From an uncultured Ruminobacter sp. (lineage in GTDB: Bacteria > Pseudomonadota > Gammaproteobacteria > Enterobacterales > Succinivibrionaceae): a stretch of DNA of 18,511 nt. Below are positions 1 to 8,254 of this stretch, piece by piece; within the stretch, counting starts at the first letter, position 1; each line of letters begins with the position of its first letter. The translations under genes were made by a program, and so were the position numbers. The notes beneath the pieces were generated by a model. The model was not told the origin of the DNA. It saw only the letters and a program-made list of their open reading frames with translations, and did not search any database. The DNA is taken from NCBI GenBank assembly GCA_900767005.1, contig CAAFXL010000262.1, forward strand, positions 1 to 18,511. Reading direction: 5' to 3'.

Positions 1-518
1 ACTTTTCCCTTTAACTCTTGCTTATTTTCGGTGTAATCGGCAAGACGCTCTAAAACTTCATCTAAGTGACCAGATTTTTCACCAGCAGCTACCATTGAAG
101 TATAAAGATCATCAAAAACTCTTGGATACTTCTTCATTGATTCTGCAAGCGATAAACCTTCACATACTTTAGCTCTTACTCCAGAAACTATTGCAGCATG
201 TTTTGGATTTTCACATTGCTGCGCCACTGCTCTTAATGATTCTTCAAGCGGCATTGAAGATGAAACCAAAGTTGAAAGTTGTCTAGTAATTAAGCATAGT
301 GCACTATTACTCATTGATGGTTGGAATAAACTTCTAAATGAGCTAGTTGTTCCCTTACTATCTTTTGTAGTGTCACTTCCCTTAGACTCAGTAATTTCAG
401 ATGGAAATAACCCCATTTCCTTAAGCTTAGTTCTAATTTGCTTAGGAGATTCGCCTTCTAAGGTTCCTTTCTTTTGCTTACCTTTACTATCAAGAGCAAC
501 ATATCGAAATAATGGCAT
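1..518 (-). CDS. gspF: Type II secretion inner-membrane platform protein GspF, 5' part only
   Basis: This is the N-terminal part (172 codons) of GspF, the polytopic inner-membrane platform protein of the type II secretion system, which contacts the GspE ATPase and GspL. The reading frame is open from an ATG at 518 to the window edge, so the C-terminal part lies outside. The start MPLFRYVALDSKGK is the typical GspF opening. It is followed by a stretch on serving the first T2SSF domain, with LITRQLSTLVSSSMPLEESL and a conserved AAGEKSGHLDEVLERLADY segment near residues 140-160. The ATG lies one base after the gspE stop codon, so the two are almost certainly cotranscribed and translationally coupled. 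The family assignment is firm. Whether the gene is intact downstream cannot be seen. Confidence 0.93.
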   Translation of the reverse strand, partial: MPLFRYVALDSKGKQKKGTLEGESPKQIRTKLKEMGLFPSEITESKGSDTTKDSKGTTSSFRSLFQPSMSNSALCLITRQLSTLVSSSMPLEESLRAVAQQCENPKHAAIVSGVRAKVCEGLSLAESMKKYPRVFDDLYTSMVAAGEKSGHLDEVLERLADYTENKQELKGK

Positions 519-519
519 A

Positions 520-2085
520 TTAGTCTCCGCTAGTTACTCTCATAACTTCTTCAAGCGTGGTTTTTCCAGCTAAAACTTTTGAAAAACCATCATCTCTTAT
601 GGTTGGAGTATAAGGTCTAACAGCTTTTTCAATTGCAACTTCACCCTCTTCAGAGCCTACGGCAACTCTTACCTCATCATTTACTTCAACTAGCTCATGA
701 ATACCGCAACGGCCCTTATAACCACTACCATTACATTCTGGGCAACCTACAGCTTTATAAATAACTTGAGGCTTAGTAATTCCTAGTAGCTCCATTTGTT
801 CAGGTGTAGTTTCAACTGGAGCTTTACAATGAGGACATAAAGTTCTAACAAGTCTCTGAGCAAGAACTGCTAAAAGCGAGGTTGATAAAAGGAATGGTTC
901 AATCCCCATATCTTTTAAACGAGTAATAGCACCAACTGCAGTATTAGTATGTAAGGTTGATAACACAAGGTGACCAGTTAAAGAAGCTTGAACAGCAATT
1001 TCTGCGGTTTCATGGTCACGAATTTCTCCGATCATTACAACATCAGGGTCTTGACGTAAAATTGCACGTAAAGCTCTAGCAAAGGTCATATCAACTTTTG
1101 GATTAACCGGAGTTTGACCAATCCCTTCTAAGTCATATTCAACTGGGTCTTCTACGGTTAAAATATTTCTATCTTTAGTGTTAATTTCACTAATTGCAGC
1201 ATAAAGAGTTGTACTCTTACCAGAACCTGTAGGACCGGTTACTAAGATAATGCCATGAGGTCTATGAATAAGACTAATGATCTTCTGACTTATTGATGGA
1301 GTCATACCTAATTGACCAAGTTCTAGTCTTACACTATTTTTATCAAGTAAACGCATTACGATACGTTCTGAGTAACTTGTTGGAATAGTTGAAACACGGA
1401 CATCAACTTGTTTACCACCAACAGTTAATGAAATACGACCATCTTGAGGAATACGTTTTTCTGAGATATCAAGTTTTGCCATAACCTTGATACGAGAAAT
1501 TAAATAAGGAGTAAACTTTCTCTCAAGTGTGATGTTTTCATGTAAAACACCATCAATACGAAATCTAATAACAAGCTTATTTTCATACGGTTCGATGTGA
1601 ATATCTGAAGCTTCATCTTTAACTGCTTGAGCAAGCATTGCATTAATAAAGCGAACCATTGGTGAGTTCTCACTATTATCAAGTAAGTCTGCTTTATTTA
1701 AATCATCAGTTAAGCTTAAATCTTCAACATCATCACCCATGTTGCTCGCAATTCGTTGAGCTTCGGAATTATCCTGTTGATAAGTATCTGTTAATAAATT
1801 ATCAAAATCCTCTTCTGATAATTGTTTTGGTAAAAATGAAGTCTTAATTAATCTTTTAAGCTCATTTAGAGTTTCAAGTTTGGGCATTTCCTTAAAACAT
1901 AAATAAAGCTTATCATTTTCAAGAGTAAATAATACCCCTTTATCTCTTGCATAAGAGAAAGGTAAATTAATTCGACTTTCAAGGGTTTCGCTGGCTTCAA
2001 GCTTTTCAATTGCAAGCTGAGCTTTATCATCAGCTTGTTCTAGAGAATCGATTGGGGCCAAAGCATCTTTTTGCTCTAATTCCAT
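520..2085 (-). CDS. gspE: Type II secretion ATPase GspE
   Basis: This is the cytoplasmic hexameric ATPase that drives pseudopilus assembly in type II secretion. I chose the ATG at 2085 (521 residues). It lies 10 bases after the gspD stop and is preceded by GGAGA at good spacing, whereas the longer frame from 2145 would overlap gspD by about 50 bases. Visible motifs are Walker A GPTGSGKS (about 284-291), Asp box residues in ILTVEDPVEYDLEG, Walker B VVMIGEIRD (about 349-357) with a His box LSTLHTN following, and the GspE zinc-binding tetracysteine (Cys 417, 420, 448, 451). The N-terminal domain (about 30-130) resembles the N1E region that binds GspL. All catalytic elements are present, so it should be active. 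The tetracysteine argues for GspE rather than a PilT-type retraction ATPase. Confidence 0.97.
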   Translation of the reverse strand: MELEQKDALAPIDSLEQADDKAQLAIEKLEASETLESRINLPFSYARDKGVLFTLENDKLYLCFKEMPKLETLNELKRLIKTSFLPKQLSEEDFDNLLTDTYQQDNSEAQRIASNMGDDVEDLSLTDDLNKADLLDNSENSPMVRFINAMLAQAVKDEASDIHIEPYENKLVIRFRIDGVLHENITLERKFTPYLISRIKVMAKLDISEKRIPQDGRISLTVGGKQVDVRVSTIPTSYSERIVMRLLDKNSVRLELGQLGMTPSISQKIISLIHRPHGIILVTGPTGSGKSTTLYAAISEINTKDRNILTVEDPVEYDLEGIGQTPVNPKVDMTFARALRAILRQDPDVVMIGEIRDHETAEIAVQASLTGHLVLSTLHTNTAVGAITRLKDMGIEPFLLSTSLLAVLAQRLVRTLCPHCKAPVETTPEQMELLGITKPQVIYKAVGCPECNGSGYKGRCGIHELVEVNDEVRVAVGSEEGEVAIEKAVRPYTPTIRDDGFSKVLAGKTTLEEVMRVTSGD

Positions 2086-2095
2086 ATCTTCTCCA

Positions 2096-4078
2096 CTAAA
2101 TACCATTAGATAAATCTGCTGCCTTATCCATATTTTCAATAACATCTTTGCTATTTACGATTTGAACTGTTCCTGGTCCAAGCACAATTGAAGCATCAAG
2201 TTCTGGAAGAACTGGAGTTGATAAAGTAGTTGGAAGTAATCTTACCCCACGCTTATTTCTTTCAAGTTGTTCAGCTCTAAACATCGTATATTTTGCACTT
2301 GAAATTGAGCCATATGCATCATCATCACGTAAGATAATTGGTTTAATAAAAACCATTAAATTACGTTTAGTCTTTTGACTTGCAGTCTGCTTAAAGAGTT
2401 CACCAATTAATGGGATATCACCTAGTAGTGGAACTTTAGTTACTACTTCTTGAGTCTTTTCATCCATTAAGCCACCTAAAACTACAGTTTCACCACTTTT
2501 AACAAGTACTGAGTTCTTAATAGTTCTTAAGTCAAAGATATCACCATTTGCAGTCTTACTACCAGCTGCAACACTTGATACTTCTTGCTCAAGGGTTAAT
2601 AAAACGCTATCACCTTCATTAATTTGTGGTACAAATTTAAGCTTAGTTCCTACTGTCTTACGTTCAATAGTATCATAACGCATTTCAGAACTGGTTGAGG
2701 TTTGAGTACCAGTTTTAACTGGAACTTCTTGACCTACATTAAATTCAGCTTCTTCATTATCTAAAGTAATAATACTTGGAGTTGATAGCACATCATTTCT
2801 AGAATCAGATCTCACCATATTAACTAAGCCAAACCAATTACCATGGTAAAAACCTATTCCCGCGCCTGTAATTTTTCCTGCAACATTTTGAATTGAAGCA
2901 TTATCACCACTAAACATATCAGTAATTCTTACGCCAGAGGTATCTGAAGCTAATAAACCACCTTTAGTATTACCCCATTGCACCCCAAGTTTTGCAGAAG
3001 TTTCATCAGAGATTTCTACAATTAAAGCTTCAACTAAAACCTGAGCTCTTCTAATATCAAGTTTACGAATAATCGCTTCGATTTCCTTAATGTAACCAGG
3101 GTTTGCATTAACAATAATTGAGTTGGTATCTTCATTAGCATAAATATTTATTTGGTTATTATTAGTGCCATTTGAAGCTTGACCTTCTTGACCTGCAATT
3201 GACTTACTAACTCCAGTTAAAGTTTCTAATACATTTGCAGCTTTAGCGTATCTTAAATAATAAACCTTAGTATTACCATTTGAAGCCTGTTCCATATCAA
3301 GCTTTTTAATAATCTTAATTACGCGTTCTCTTGCCTTTGGTTCACCAGAAACTACTACTGAGTTAGTTCTTTCATCAGCAACCACTTTTGGAGTTAATAG
3401 GGGACTTACTGCACTATTAGATTTATCATCCTTAATAATTGACATTACAACTTTTACTACTTCACTACTTGAAGCATGATCAAGTTTAACAATCTCAACT
3501 TCCTGGTTGCCTGCTTTATCCACACGGTTAATAATTTCAACTAAGCGATTAACTACATGAGCTCGGCCCGTAATTAAAATTACATTTGATGGTTCATAAT
3601 GAGCAACATTACCGGAACCCTGGTTATCAATTAAACCTCTAAGTAATGGAGCAAGTTCTCTTACACTTACATTTTTAACTGGAACTACTCTTGTTATCAT
3701 TTCATCGCCAACAGCGTTTTCATCATCGATAACTCTAACCCCTGAAGTTTTAGCAACAGCTGAACGAACAATTTTATAATTATTATCATTTAAAGGTACT
3801 ACGGCATAACCATAAACTTCTAGTACGCTTAAAAAGAACTGATAATATTGTTCTTCATTTAATAAATCATAACTTCTAACATTTACCTTACCCTTAACTG
3901 CTGGGTCTACGATAAAGTTTTTATTTAAATTTTTACCTACAGTACTAATAAATTCATTGATATCAGTACCTTTAAAGCTAGCTGAAAATTCAGCAGCATC
4001 AACCATTGATGTTGTTGCAAAACCAAGGGTAAGCACTAAAGCACAACATGTATTTCTAATAAAAGTATTCTTAATCAT
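2096..4078 (-). CDS. gspD: Type II secretion outer-membrane secretin GspD
   Basis: This is the secretin, the multimeric outer-membrane channel of type II secretion. From the ATG at 4078 the protein has 660 residues. An in-frame GTG at 4087 directly abuts the gspC stop and is a less likely start. Residues 1-28 form a signal peptide ending VDA, with probable cleavage before AEF. Order of domains: N0 (about 30-105), then N1, N2 and N3 repeats (about 125-345) in which RVVPVKNVSV and YLRYAKAANVLE mark domain starts, then the secretin domain (about 345-585). The secretin domain holds STPSIITLDNEEAEF, the gate-region VPVKTGT and the hallmark VPLLGDIPLIGELFK (about 549-563). A tail of about 70 residues follows and may hold the pilotin-binding region. 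No pilotin gene is visible in the window. Confidence 0.97.
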   Translation of the reverse strand: MIKNTFIRNTCCALVLTLGFATTSMVDAAEFSASFKGTDINEFISTVGKNLNKNFIVDPAVKGKVNVRSYDLLNEEQYYQFFLSVLEVYGYAVVPLNDNNYKIVRSAVAKTSGVRVIDDENAVGDEMITRVVPVKNVSVRELAPLLRGLIDNQGSGNVAHYEPSNVILITGRAHVVNRLVEIINRVDKAGNQEVEIVKLDHASSSEVVKVVMSIIKDDKSNSAVSPLLTPKVVADERTNSVVVSGEPKARERVIKIIKKLDMEQASNGNTKVYYLRYAKAANVLETLTGVSKSIAGQEGQASNGTNNNQINIYANEDTNSIIVNANPGYIKEIEAIIRKLDIRRAQVLVEALIVEISDETSAKLGVQWGNTKGGLLASDTSGVRITDMFSGDNASIQNVAGKITGAGIGFYHGNWFGLVNMVRSDSRNDVLSTPSIITLDNEEAEFNVGQEVPVKTGTQTSTSSEMRYDTIERKTVGTKLKFVPQINEGDSVLLTLEQEVSSVAAGSKTANGDIFDLRTIKNSVLVKSGETVVLGGLMDEKTQEVVTKVPLLGDIPLIGELFKQTASQKTKRNLMVFIKPIILRDDDAYGSISSAKYTMFRAEQLERNKRGVRLLPTTLSTPVLPELDASIVLGPGTVQIVNSKDVIENMDKAADLSNGI

Positions 4079-4087
4079 AGGTACCAC

Positions 4088-5053
4088 TTATTGTAAATCT
4101 AAGTTTATTGTTTCTCTTGAGCCATTACGATCAACAACTAAAGAAATTGAAGTTGCTTGCTGTAGCTCACCCATAGCTGCCATAGCTTCTGCATTATTGG
4201 TTAAATCACGACCATTTATTTCAACTGCAATATCCCCAGCTCTAAGACCTGCATCAATAAATAGTTTTTCTTCTTTTCCTGGATTTAATTCATAACCAAT
4301 AGTTTTACCATCTCTAATTGCTGGTTTGATACTTAAATAGTTAAATAATGAACCAGGATTACTTAAAAGCTCAGTTCTAACTTGTTGTAATTGTTCTTTT
4401 TTCTCTGGAGTTTTAACATTTTCATTATCATTATTGCGAGAAACTGGCTTAAAATCTTCACCAGGAAGCATTACAACTTCATTCATACCATTATTAATAA
4501 TAATGATGCGATCAGGTAAGATTTGGCTTATCTTAGCATTAGTTTTTGCAATTACTTCACCAACGCCATAAGTATCTTCTTTACCTGAATAAATAAGAGC
4601 AACTGACCCCTTATTAGGATCGGTACTAGCACTAATCCCAGTAATAGTTATACCTAAACTACTTTTTCTAGGCTCGTTATTTTTTGGTTGCTGAGGCTGA
4701 GGTTTATTCTCAACCACTTGAGGCTGGGTTTCAATTCCAAATAGAGTTGAAACACTGCTACTTGTTTGATTCTTTGGAGCTCTAATTTGAGCAAGTTCTG
4801 TTCTAGTTAATCCTGCGATTACCTTATTCTTATAAGGAATTGAATTCCAAAAAAGTGATGCACCTTGATAAGCAAGAATAAATGCAAGAATATAGAACAG
4901 ATAATTAGAAATCTTAGTATAATAGATTCTACGAGCGTTCTCTGTCTTCTCTGCATCTTCTTGAGGAGCTAAGCATTCTTTATTTCTAGAAAGCTTGGAA
5001 AACTTTCCTAAAACATTATGCCAGAGTTCATTTATTTTATTAAAATTTTGCAT
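4088..5053 (-). CDS. gspC: Type II secretion inner-membrane protein GspC
   Basis: GspC is the inner-membrane subunit that connects the T2SS inner-membrane platform to the secretin. The 321-residue protein has a cytoplasmic N-terminus and one transmembrane helix (about 51-68, YLFYILAFILAYQGASLF). A Pro/Gln-rich periplasmic linker (around 110-130) follows. The homology region (about 131-200) contains SVALIYSGKEDTYGVGEVI and DRIIIINNGMNEVVMLPGE. A C-terminal PDZ domain (about 225-321) has the GLRAGDIAVEINGRDL core. It is the first gene of the gspCDEF run. The ATG has no recognisable Shine-Dalgarno sequence, and a good promoter-like pair lies so close that the transcript may be nearly leaderless. 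Use of a PDZ domain is typical of many, but not all, GspC proteins. Confidence 0.95.
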   Translation of the reverse strand: MQNFNKINELWHNVLGKFSKLSRNKECLAPQEDAEKTENARRIYYTKISNYLFYILAFILAYQGASLFWNSIPYKNKVIAGLTRTELAQIRAPKNQTSSSVSTLFGIETQPQVVENKPQPQQPKNNEPRKSSLGITITGISASTDPNKGSVALIYSGKEDTYGVGEVIAKTNAKISQILPDRIIIINNGMNEVVMLPGEDFKPVSRNNDNENVKTPEKKEQLQQVRTELLSNPGSLFNYLSIKPAIRDGKTIGYELNPGKEEKLFIDAGLRAGDIAVEINGRDLTNNAEAMAAMGELQQATSISLVVDRNGSRETINLDLQ

Positions 5054-5063
5054 AGTGTTTGAT

Positions 5064-5093
5064 TTTATAGAGAAATAATAAAAAAAATGTTAA
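5064..5093 (-). promoter_or_regulatory. Candidate sigma-70 promoter of the gsp operon
   Basis: On the minus strand TTAACA (5093-5088) and TATAAA (5069-5064) are separated by 18 bases, each with five of six consensus matches. The predicted transcription start is near 5057, only about four bases before the gspC ATG, which agrees with the absence of a Shine-Dalgarno sequence. The DNA is very AT-rich, so chance matches are common. Confidence 0.45.
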
Positions 5094-5180
5094 AAACTTG
5101 TTTTAAGTTTGCAATAATTTTTTAATCATAGCAATACATTTTTTTTAAAAATCTAGCATAGATACAAATTTTTATTTTAT

Positions 5181-5573
5181 ATGACTGAAAACAATACCAA
5201 CGTACGCATTGATAAATGGCTTTGGGCTGCAAGATTTTGTAAAACAAGATCTTTAGCTCGAGAAATGATTGAAGGCGGTAAAGTTGAATATAACCATAAC
5301 CGCACCAAACCTGGAAAAGTGGTTGAAATCGGTTCCCATATCACCATAACAAAAGGTTATAACAAAATTGAAGTGGTAGTTTTAGGAATCTCTGATATTA
5401 GAAGAGAAGCCAAACTTGCCCAACAACTTTATGAAGAAACGCCAGAAAGTGTGAAAAAACGTGAAGATTTAGAACTTGCACGCAAACAAAACATTTTATT
5501 TTCACCTCATCCTGATCAAAAACCAGATAAAAAGCAACGTCGCGAGTTAATTGATCTAAAATATAACTATTAA
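5181..5573 (+). CDS. hslR: Ribosome-associated heat shock protein Hsp15
   Basis: Hsp15 binds stalled 50S subunits that carry a nascent chain with peptidyl-tRNA and helps free them after heat stress. The 130-residue protein begins with an S4 RNA-binding domain (about 8-65). It contains the family signature VRIDKWLWAARFCKTRSLA and EMIEGGKVEYN, followed by a basic helical tail with RREAKLAQQLYEET. Length matches the family (about 130). It heads an hslR-hslO operon, the same pairing as in Escherichia coli and Vibrio. The ATG is the only sensible start, but no Shine-Dalgarno sequence precedes it: the upstream bases are almost all A and T. The mRNA may have a very short leader, or initiation may rely on the unstructured AT-rich leader. 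Confidence 0.95.
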   Translation: MTENNTNVRIDKWLWAARFCKTRSLAREMIEGGKVEYNHNRTKPGKVVEIGSHITITKGYNKIEVVVLGISDIRREAKLAQQLYEETPESVKKREDLELARKQNILFSPHPDQKPDKKQRRELIDLKYNY

Positions 5574-5608
5574 AATAATTATTTTACCTAAAATTTGTGA
5601 GGAATCAT

Positions 5609-6493
5609 ATGGAAAACTCAAAACCTCAAAATCTAAAATCTTTTGATAGCATGCAACGCTTTAAATTTGATGATTATGATATTCAAGGTAATATCATTCA
5701 TTGTAAAAATAGTTTTAGCACTATGGTTTCAACCAGAAACTATCCAAAATGCATCAAAGCTTTACTTGGTAAAATGCAATGTGCAGCTTGCTTAATTGCT
5801 GATACCCTCCATATTGATGGACAAATTTCATTACAAATTAGATCAAGTGGTCGCTTAAAATATGCTCTAGTAAAAGTTAATAGTAACTTTGAAACGGTTG
5901 GTATTGCTGATATTGAAGGACTAATTGGTGACTATGAAGTTTTTACTGACTTTTTAAATGAAGATGCCGTTTTACTTCTCTCAATTACCCCTCTTCATGA
6001 TAAAGCGTGTCAATGCATTCTTCCGCTTGATATGGGATCACTTGAAGCAAGTATTGAAGAATATTATAAAAATAGTGCAAATGTTAAATGCTCATTAAAG
6101 CTATTTTCATCTCCGGATAATAACTATACCGTTGGGATGATGCTATCAACTCTTCCTACAAAACTTAAAAAAGATGTTCAATTACTTGGTTTTGAAAATA
6201 TTAAAACTTTAGCTGATACCATTACTGAAGAAGAACTTGGCTCTTTAGAATTTGATAATATTCTCTATCGCTTATTTAATGAAGAAAGTGTAATGCTATT
6301 TAATCCAGTAAAGATTAAATATAAGTGTACTTGCTCAAAAGTTCATTTTAAGAATGCACTTAGCTGCGTCTCAAAAGATGAACTTGCAAAAATCCTTCAT
6401 GAAGATGGAAAAATTACTGCAGTTTGTCAATATTGCGGAAAGTCATATCAATTTAATGAAGAAGAAATTTTAGATTTAATGAGAAATATGTAA
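5609..6493 (+). CDS. hslO: Redox-regulated chaperone Hsp33
   Basis: Hsp33 is a cytoplasmic holdase activated by oxidation of a zinc-binding cysteine centre. I start it at the ATG at 5609 (294 residues) because GAGG at 5599-5602 is well placed for it; the upstream in-frame GTG at 5597 overlaps that site. The N-terminal domain is typical (IADTLHIDGQISLQIRSSG, about residues 62-80). The C-terminal redox switch has CTC (Cys 240, 242) and CQYC (Cys 273, 276) with 30 residues between the pairs. The protein is unusually rich in cysteine: twelve in all, with a further CxxC at 58-61 and CxC at 134-136. It follows hslR by 35 bases and is very likely cotranscribed with it. Confidence 0.96.
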   Translation: MENSKPQNLKSFDSMQRFKFDDYDIQGNIIHCKNSFSTMVSTRNYPKCIKALLGKMQCAACLIADTLHIDGQISLQIRSSGRLKYALVKVNSNFETVGIADIEGLIGDYEVFTDFLNEDAVLLLSITPLHDKACQCILPLDMGSLEASIEEYYKNSANVKCSLKLFSSPDNNYTVGMMLSTLPTKLKKDVQLLGFENIKTLADTITEEELGSLEFDNILYRLFNEESVMLFNPVKIKYKCTCSKVHFKNALSCVSKDELAKILHEDGKITAVCQYCGKSYQFNEEEILDLMRNM

Positions 6494-6587
6494 TTTATAG
6501 TTTATAAGTTTATTCTATAAGAAAAGATATCCACAATCATTCTTATTTATTGCTTATATCTAAGTTTTGATTTTTATCTATTTATAT

Positions 6588-6625
6588 AAAAAAATCGGCC
6601 TAAATTTAGACCGATTTTATTTTTA
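6588..6625. terminator. Bidirectional terminator between hslO and amt
   Basis: AAAATCGG (6591-6598) pairs with CCGATTTT (6611-6618), and the middle is itself a palindrome (6600-6609), giving a long stem with one mismatch. The stem is preceded by seven As and followed by a T-rich tract, so it can end transcription from both convergent genes. Confidence 0.85.
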
Positions 6626-6638
6626 ATTGCGTATTAAA

Positions 6639-8000
6639 TTATAGTAAGTTATAAGCTCTTTCACCGTGGCTGGTTAAGTCTAAGCCTTCACGTTCTTCAT
6701 CGTGAGTTACACGAACACCACCAAAGATCTTAGAAGCTAGGAAGAAGGCAATGATTGAAACGATACCGCACCATACTACAGTAATAATTACTGATACTAA
6801 TTGACCGGTAAATTGACCTGCGATTGAATCCCAACCTTCCTTAAAGCCTGTACCGCCTAGTGATGGAGCACAGAAGATACCTGTTAATAAAGCACCTACA
6901 ATACCACCAACACCGTGAACACCAAATACATCTAATGAATCATCAACATGTAGAATCTTCTTTAAACCATGGATACCCCATAGACATACACAACCTGCTA
7001 CTAAACCAATTACTACTGCACCACCAATACTTACGAATGCACATGCTGGAGTTATAGCAACTAGACCTGCAACACCACCAGAACAAGCACCTAATAGTGA
7101 TGGACGACCTAATAATAACCATTCAGCAAATAACCATGATAAAGTTGCAGCTGCTGGAGCGATACAAGTTGTAGCAAATGCTAGAGCTGAAGTACCATCT
7201 GGGCTTAATTCAGAACCAGCGTTAAAGCCAAACCAACCTACCCATAGTAATGAAGCACCAATCATTGTCATAACTAGGTTATGTGGAGCCATGATTTCAC
7301 GACCAAGACCTACACGCTTACCACAGAAATATGCACCAACTAGAGCACAAGTTGCAGCGTTAATATGTACTACAGTACCACCTGCGAAGTCCCATGCGTG
7401 CCATGCACTATCAACATAGCCACCGCCCCATACCATATGACATAGTGGGATATAAGATAGAGTAAACCATACAGCGATTACAAATAGTAAAGCACTAAAC
7501 TTAATTCTTTCTGCAAATGAACCAATGATTAAGCAAGCAGTAATTGCAGCAAATGCACCTTGGAATGAGAAGAAAGTTAAATCTGATAAAGTACCGTTTG
7601 GAGTATCAGGAGTTACACCAAGCATTAAGAATTTATCAAAATTACCCACGATCAAATTTACAGTGTCACTAGCATTGGTACCAAAAGCTAAAGTGTAACC
7701 ATAAATTGCCCAAAGCACATACATAAGAGCAAAAATTACAAAGGCTTGAACTAGAACTGAAAGCATGTTTTTAGCTCTTACTAAGCCACCGTAGAATAAT
7801 GCAATGCCAGGAATTGACATTAAGATAACTAATGCAGTACAGATCATAATAAAACCATTATCAACTGTACTTAATTGAGGAGCCTCTTCTGTAGCAACTT
7901 CAGTTGTAGTAGCTACGTCCTGTGCGATTTCTTCTGCTAATACAGGAGACCAAAAACACAGAGCAGAGATCATTGTAAATAATATTAATAATCTTCTCAT
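6639..8000 (-). CDS. amtB: Ammonium transporter Amt/AmtB
   Basis: This inner-membrane trimeric channel conducts ammonium/ammonia for nitrogen assimilation. The 453-residue protein has a signal peptide (about 1-22, ending PVLA), then an acidic stretch of about 25 residues before the first of 11 membrane helices. Conserved pore features are visible: the twin histidines His212 (TVVHINAA) and His362 (FGVHGVGG), Asp204 in DFAGGT, Trp191 of the recruitment site, and a Phe gate in WFGFNAGS. The C-terminal tail EEREGLDLTSHGERAYNLL is the region that docks the PII protein GlnK, so GlnK control is expected. However, no glnK lies next to it: the upstream neighbour is the divergent bioH. GGAGA precedes the ATG. 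A sigma-54 type promoter lies upstream. Confidence 0.97.
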   Translation of the reverse strand: MRRLLILFTMISALCFWSPVLAEEIAQDVATTTEVATEEAPQLSTVDNGFIMICTALVILMSIPGIALFYGGLVRAKNMLSVLVQAFVIFALMYVLWAIYGYTLAFGTNASDTVNLIVGNFDKFLMLGVTPDTPNGTLSDLTFFSFQGAFAAITACLIIGSFAERIKFSALLFVIAVWFTLSYIPLCHMVWGGGYVDSAWHAWDFAGGTVVHINAATCALVGAYFCGKRVGLGREIMAPHNLVMTMIGASLLWVGWFGFNAGSELSPDGTSALAFATTCIAPAAATLSWLFAEWLLLGRPSLLGACSGGVAGLVAITPACAFVSIGGAVVIGLVAGCVCLWGIHGLKKILHVDDSLDVFGVHGVGGIVGALLTGIFCAPSLGGTGFKEGWDSIAGQFTGQLVSVIITVVWCGIVSIIAFFLASKIFGGVRVTHDEEREGLDLTSHGERAYNLL

Positions 8001-8050
8001 CTTTAATTCTCCAAAACCTTATTAAAAATTTGATTAGATGTATGGATAAT

Positions 8051-8066
8051 TGCACCTTTTGTGCCA
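8051..8066 (-). promoter_or_regulatory. Sigma-54 (RpoN) promoter of amt
   Basis: On the minus strand the sequence reads TGGCAC, five bases, then GTGCA. The RpoN consensus is TGGCAC-N5-TTGCA, so the GG (-24) and GC (-12) elements are present at exact spacing with one mismatch, and the preceding base is the favoured T. The predicted start is near 8040, leaving a 40-base leader with a good Shine-Dalgarno sequence. glnK-amtB operons are known RpoN/NtrC targets, which supports the call. Confidence 0.78.
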
Positions 8067-8138
8067 AGTAAATAAAGATAATTTTTTAAAGATTTGCACT
8101 TAAATAAATCGCTTTTTTAAGAAAAATCCTTAAGTTAG

Positions 8139-8155
8139 TGCACCAAAATTGATCA
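8139..8155. promoter_or_regulatory. Possible NtrC enhancer site upstream of amt
   Basis: The 17-base site reads TGCACC, five bases, TGATCA. The first half matches the NtrC half-site TGCACC exactly and the second half only weakly. Its centre is about 107 bases upstream of the predicted amt start, a distance typical of NtrC sites. A lone TGCACT half-site occurs at 8095-8100. No other gene or element is seen in the 254 bases between amt and bioH. Confidence 0.4.
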
Positions 8156-8254
8156 TCTAGGCAAAAATGAATCATTTTTAAATATTGATTAAAAATAGAA
8201 TTAATATTTTCAAATAGATAGATTAAAATAATTAAAAATAGTAAGGAAAGATTG

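Noticed and set aside
370..573. Plus-strand 67-codon frame over gspF/gspE
   Set aside because: It is antisense to the gspF start and gspE end, with no ribosome site or family resemblance.
2086..2145. Longer gspE starting at 2145
   Set aside because: It would overlap gspD by about 50 bases and lacks a ribosome site, while 2085 has GGAGA and the expected N-terminus.
3957..4295. Plus-strand 112-codon frame over gspD/gspC
   Set aside because: It lies opposite two well-supported genes, lacks a ribosome site and shows no recognisable domain.
8051..8066. Reading this dyad as an NtrC binding site
   Set aside because: GCAC and GTGC are five bases apart here, whereas NtrC sites need seven; the spacing fits the sigma-54 promoter instead.
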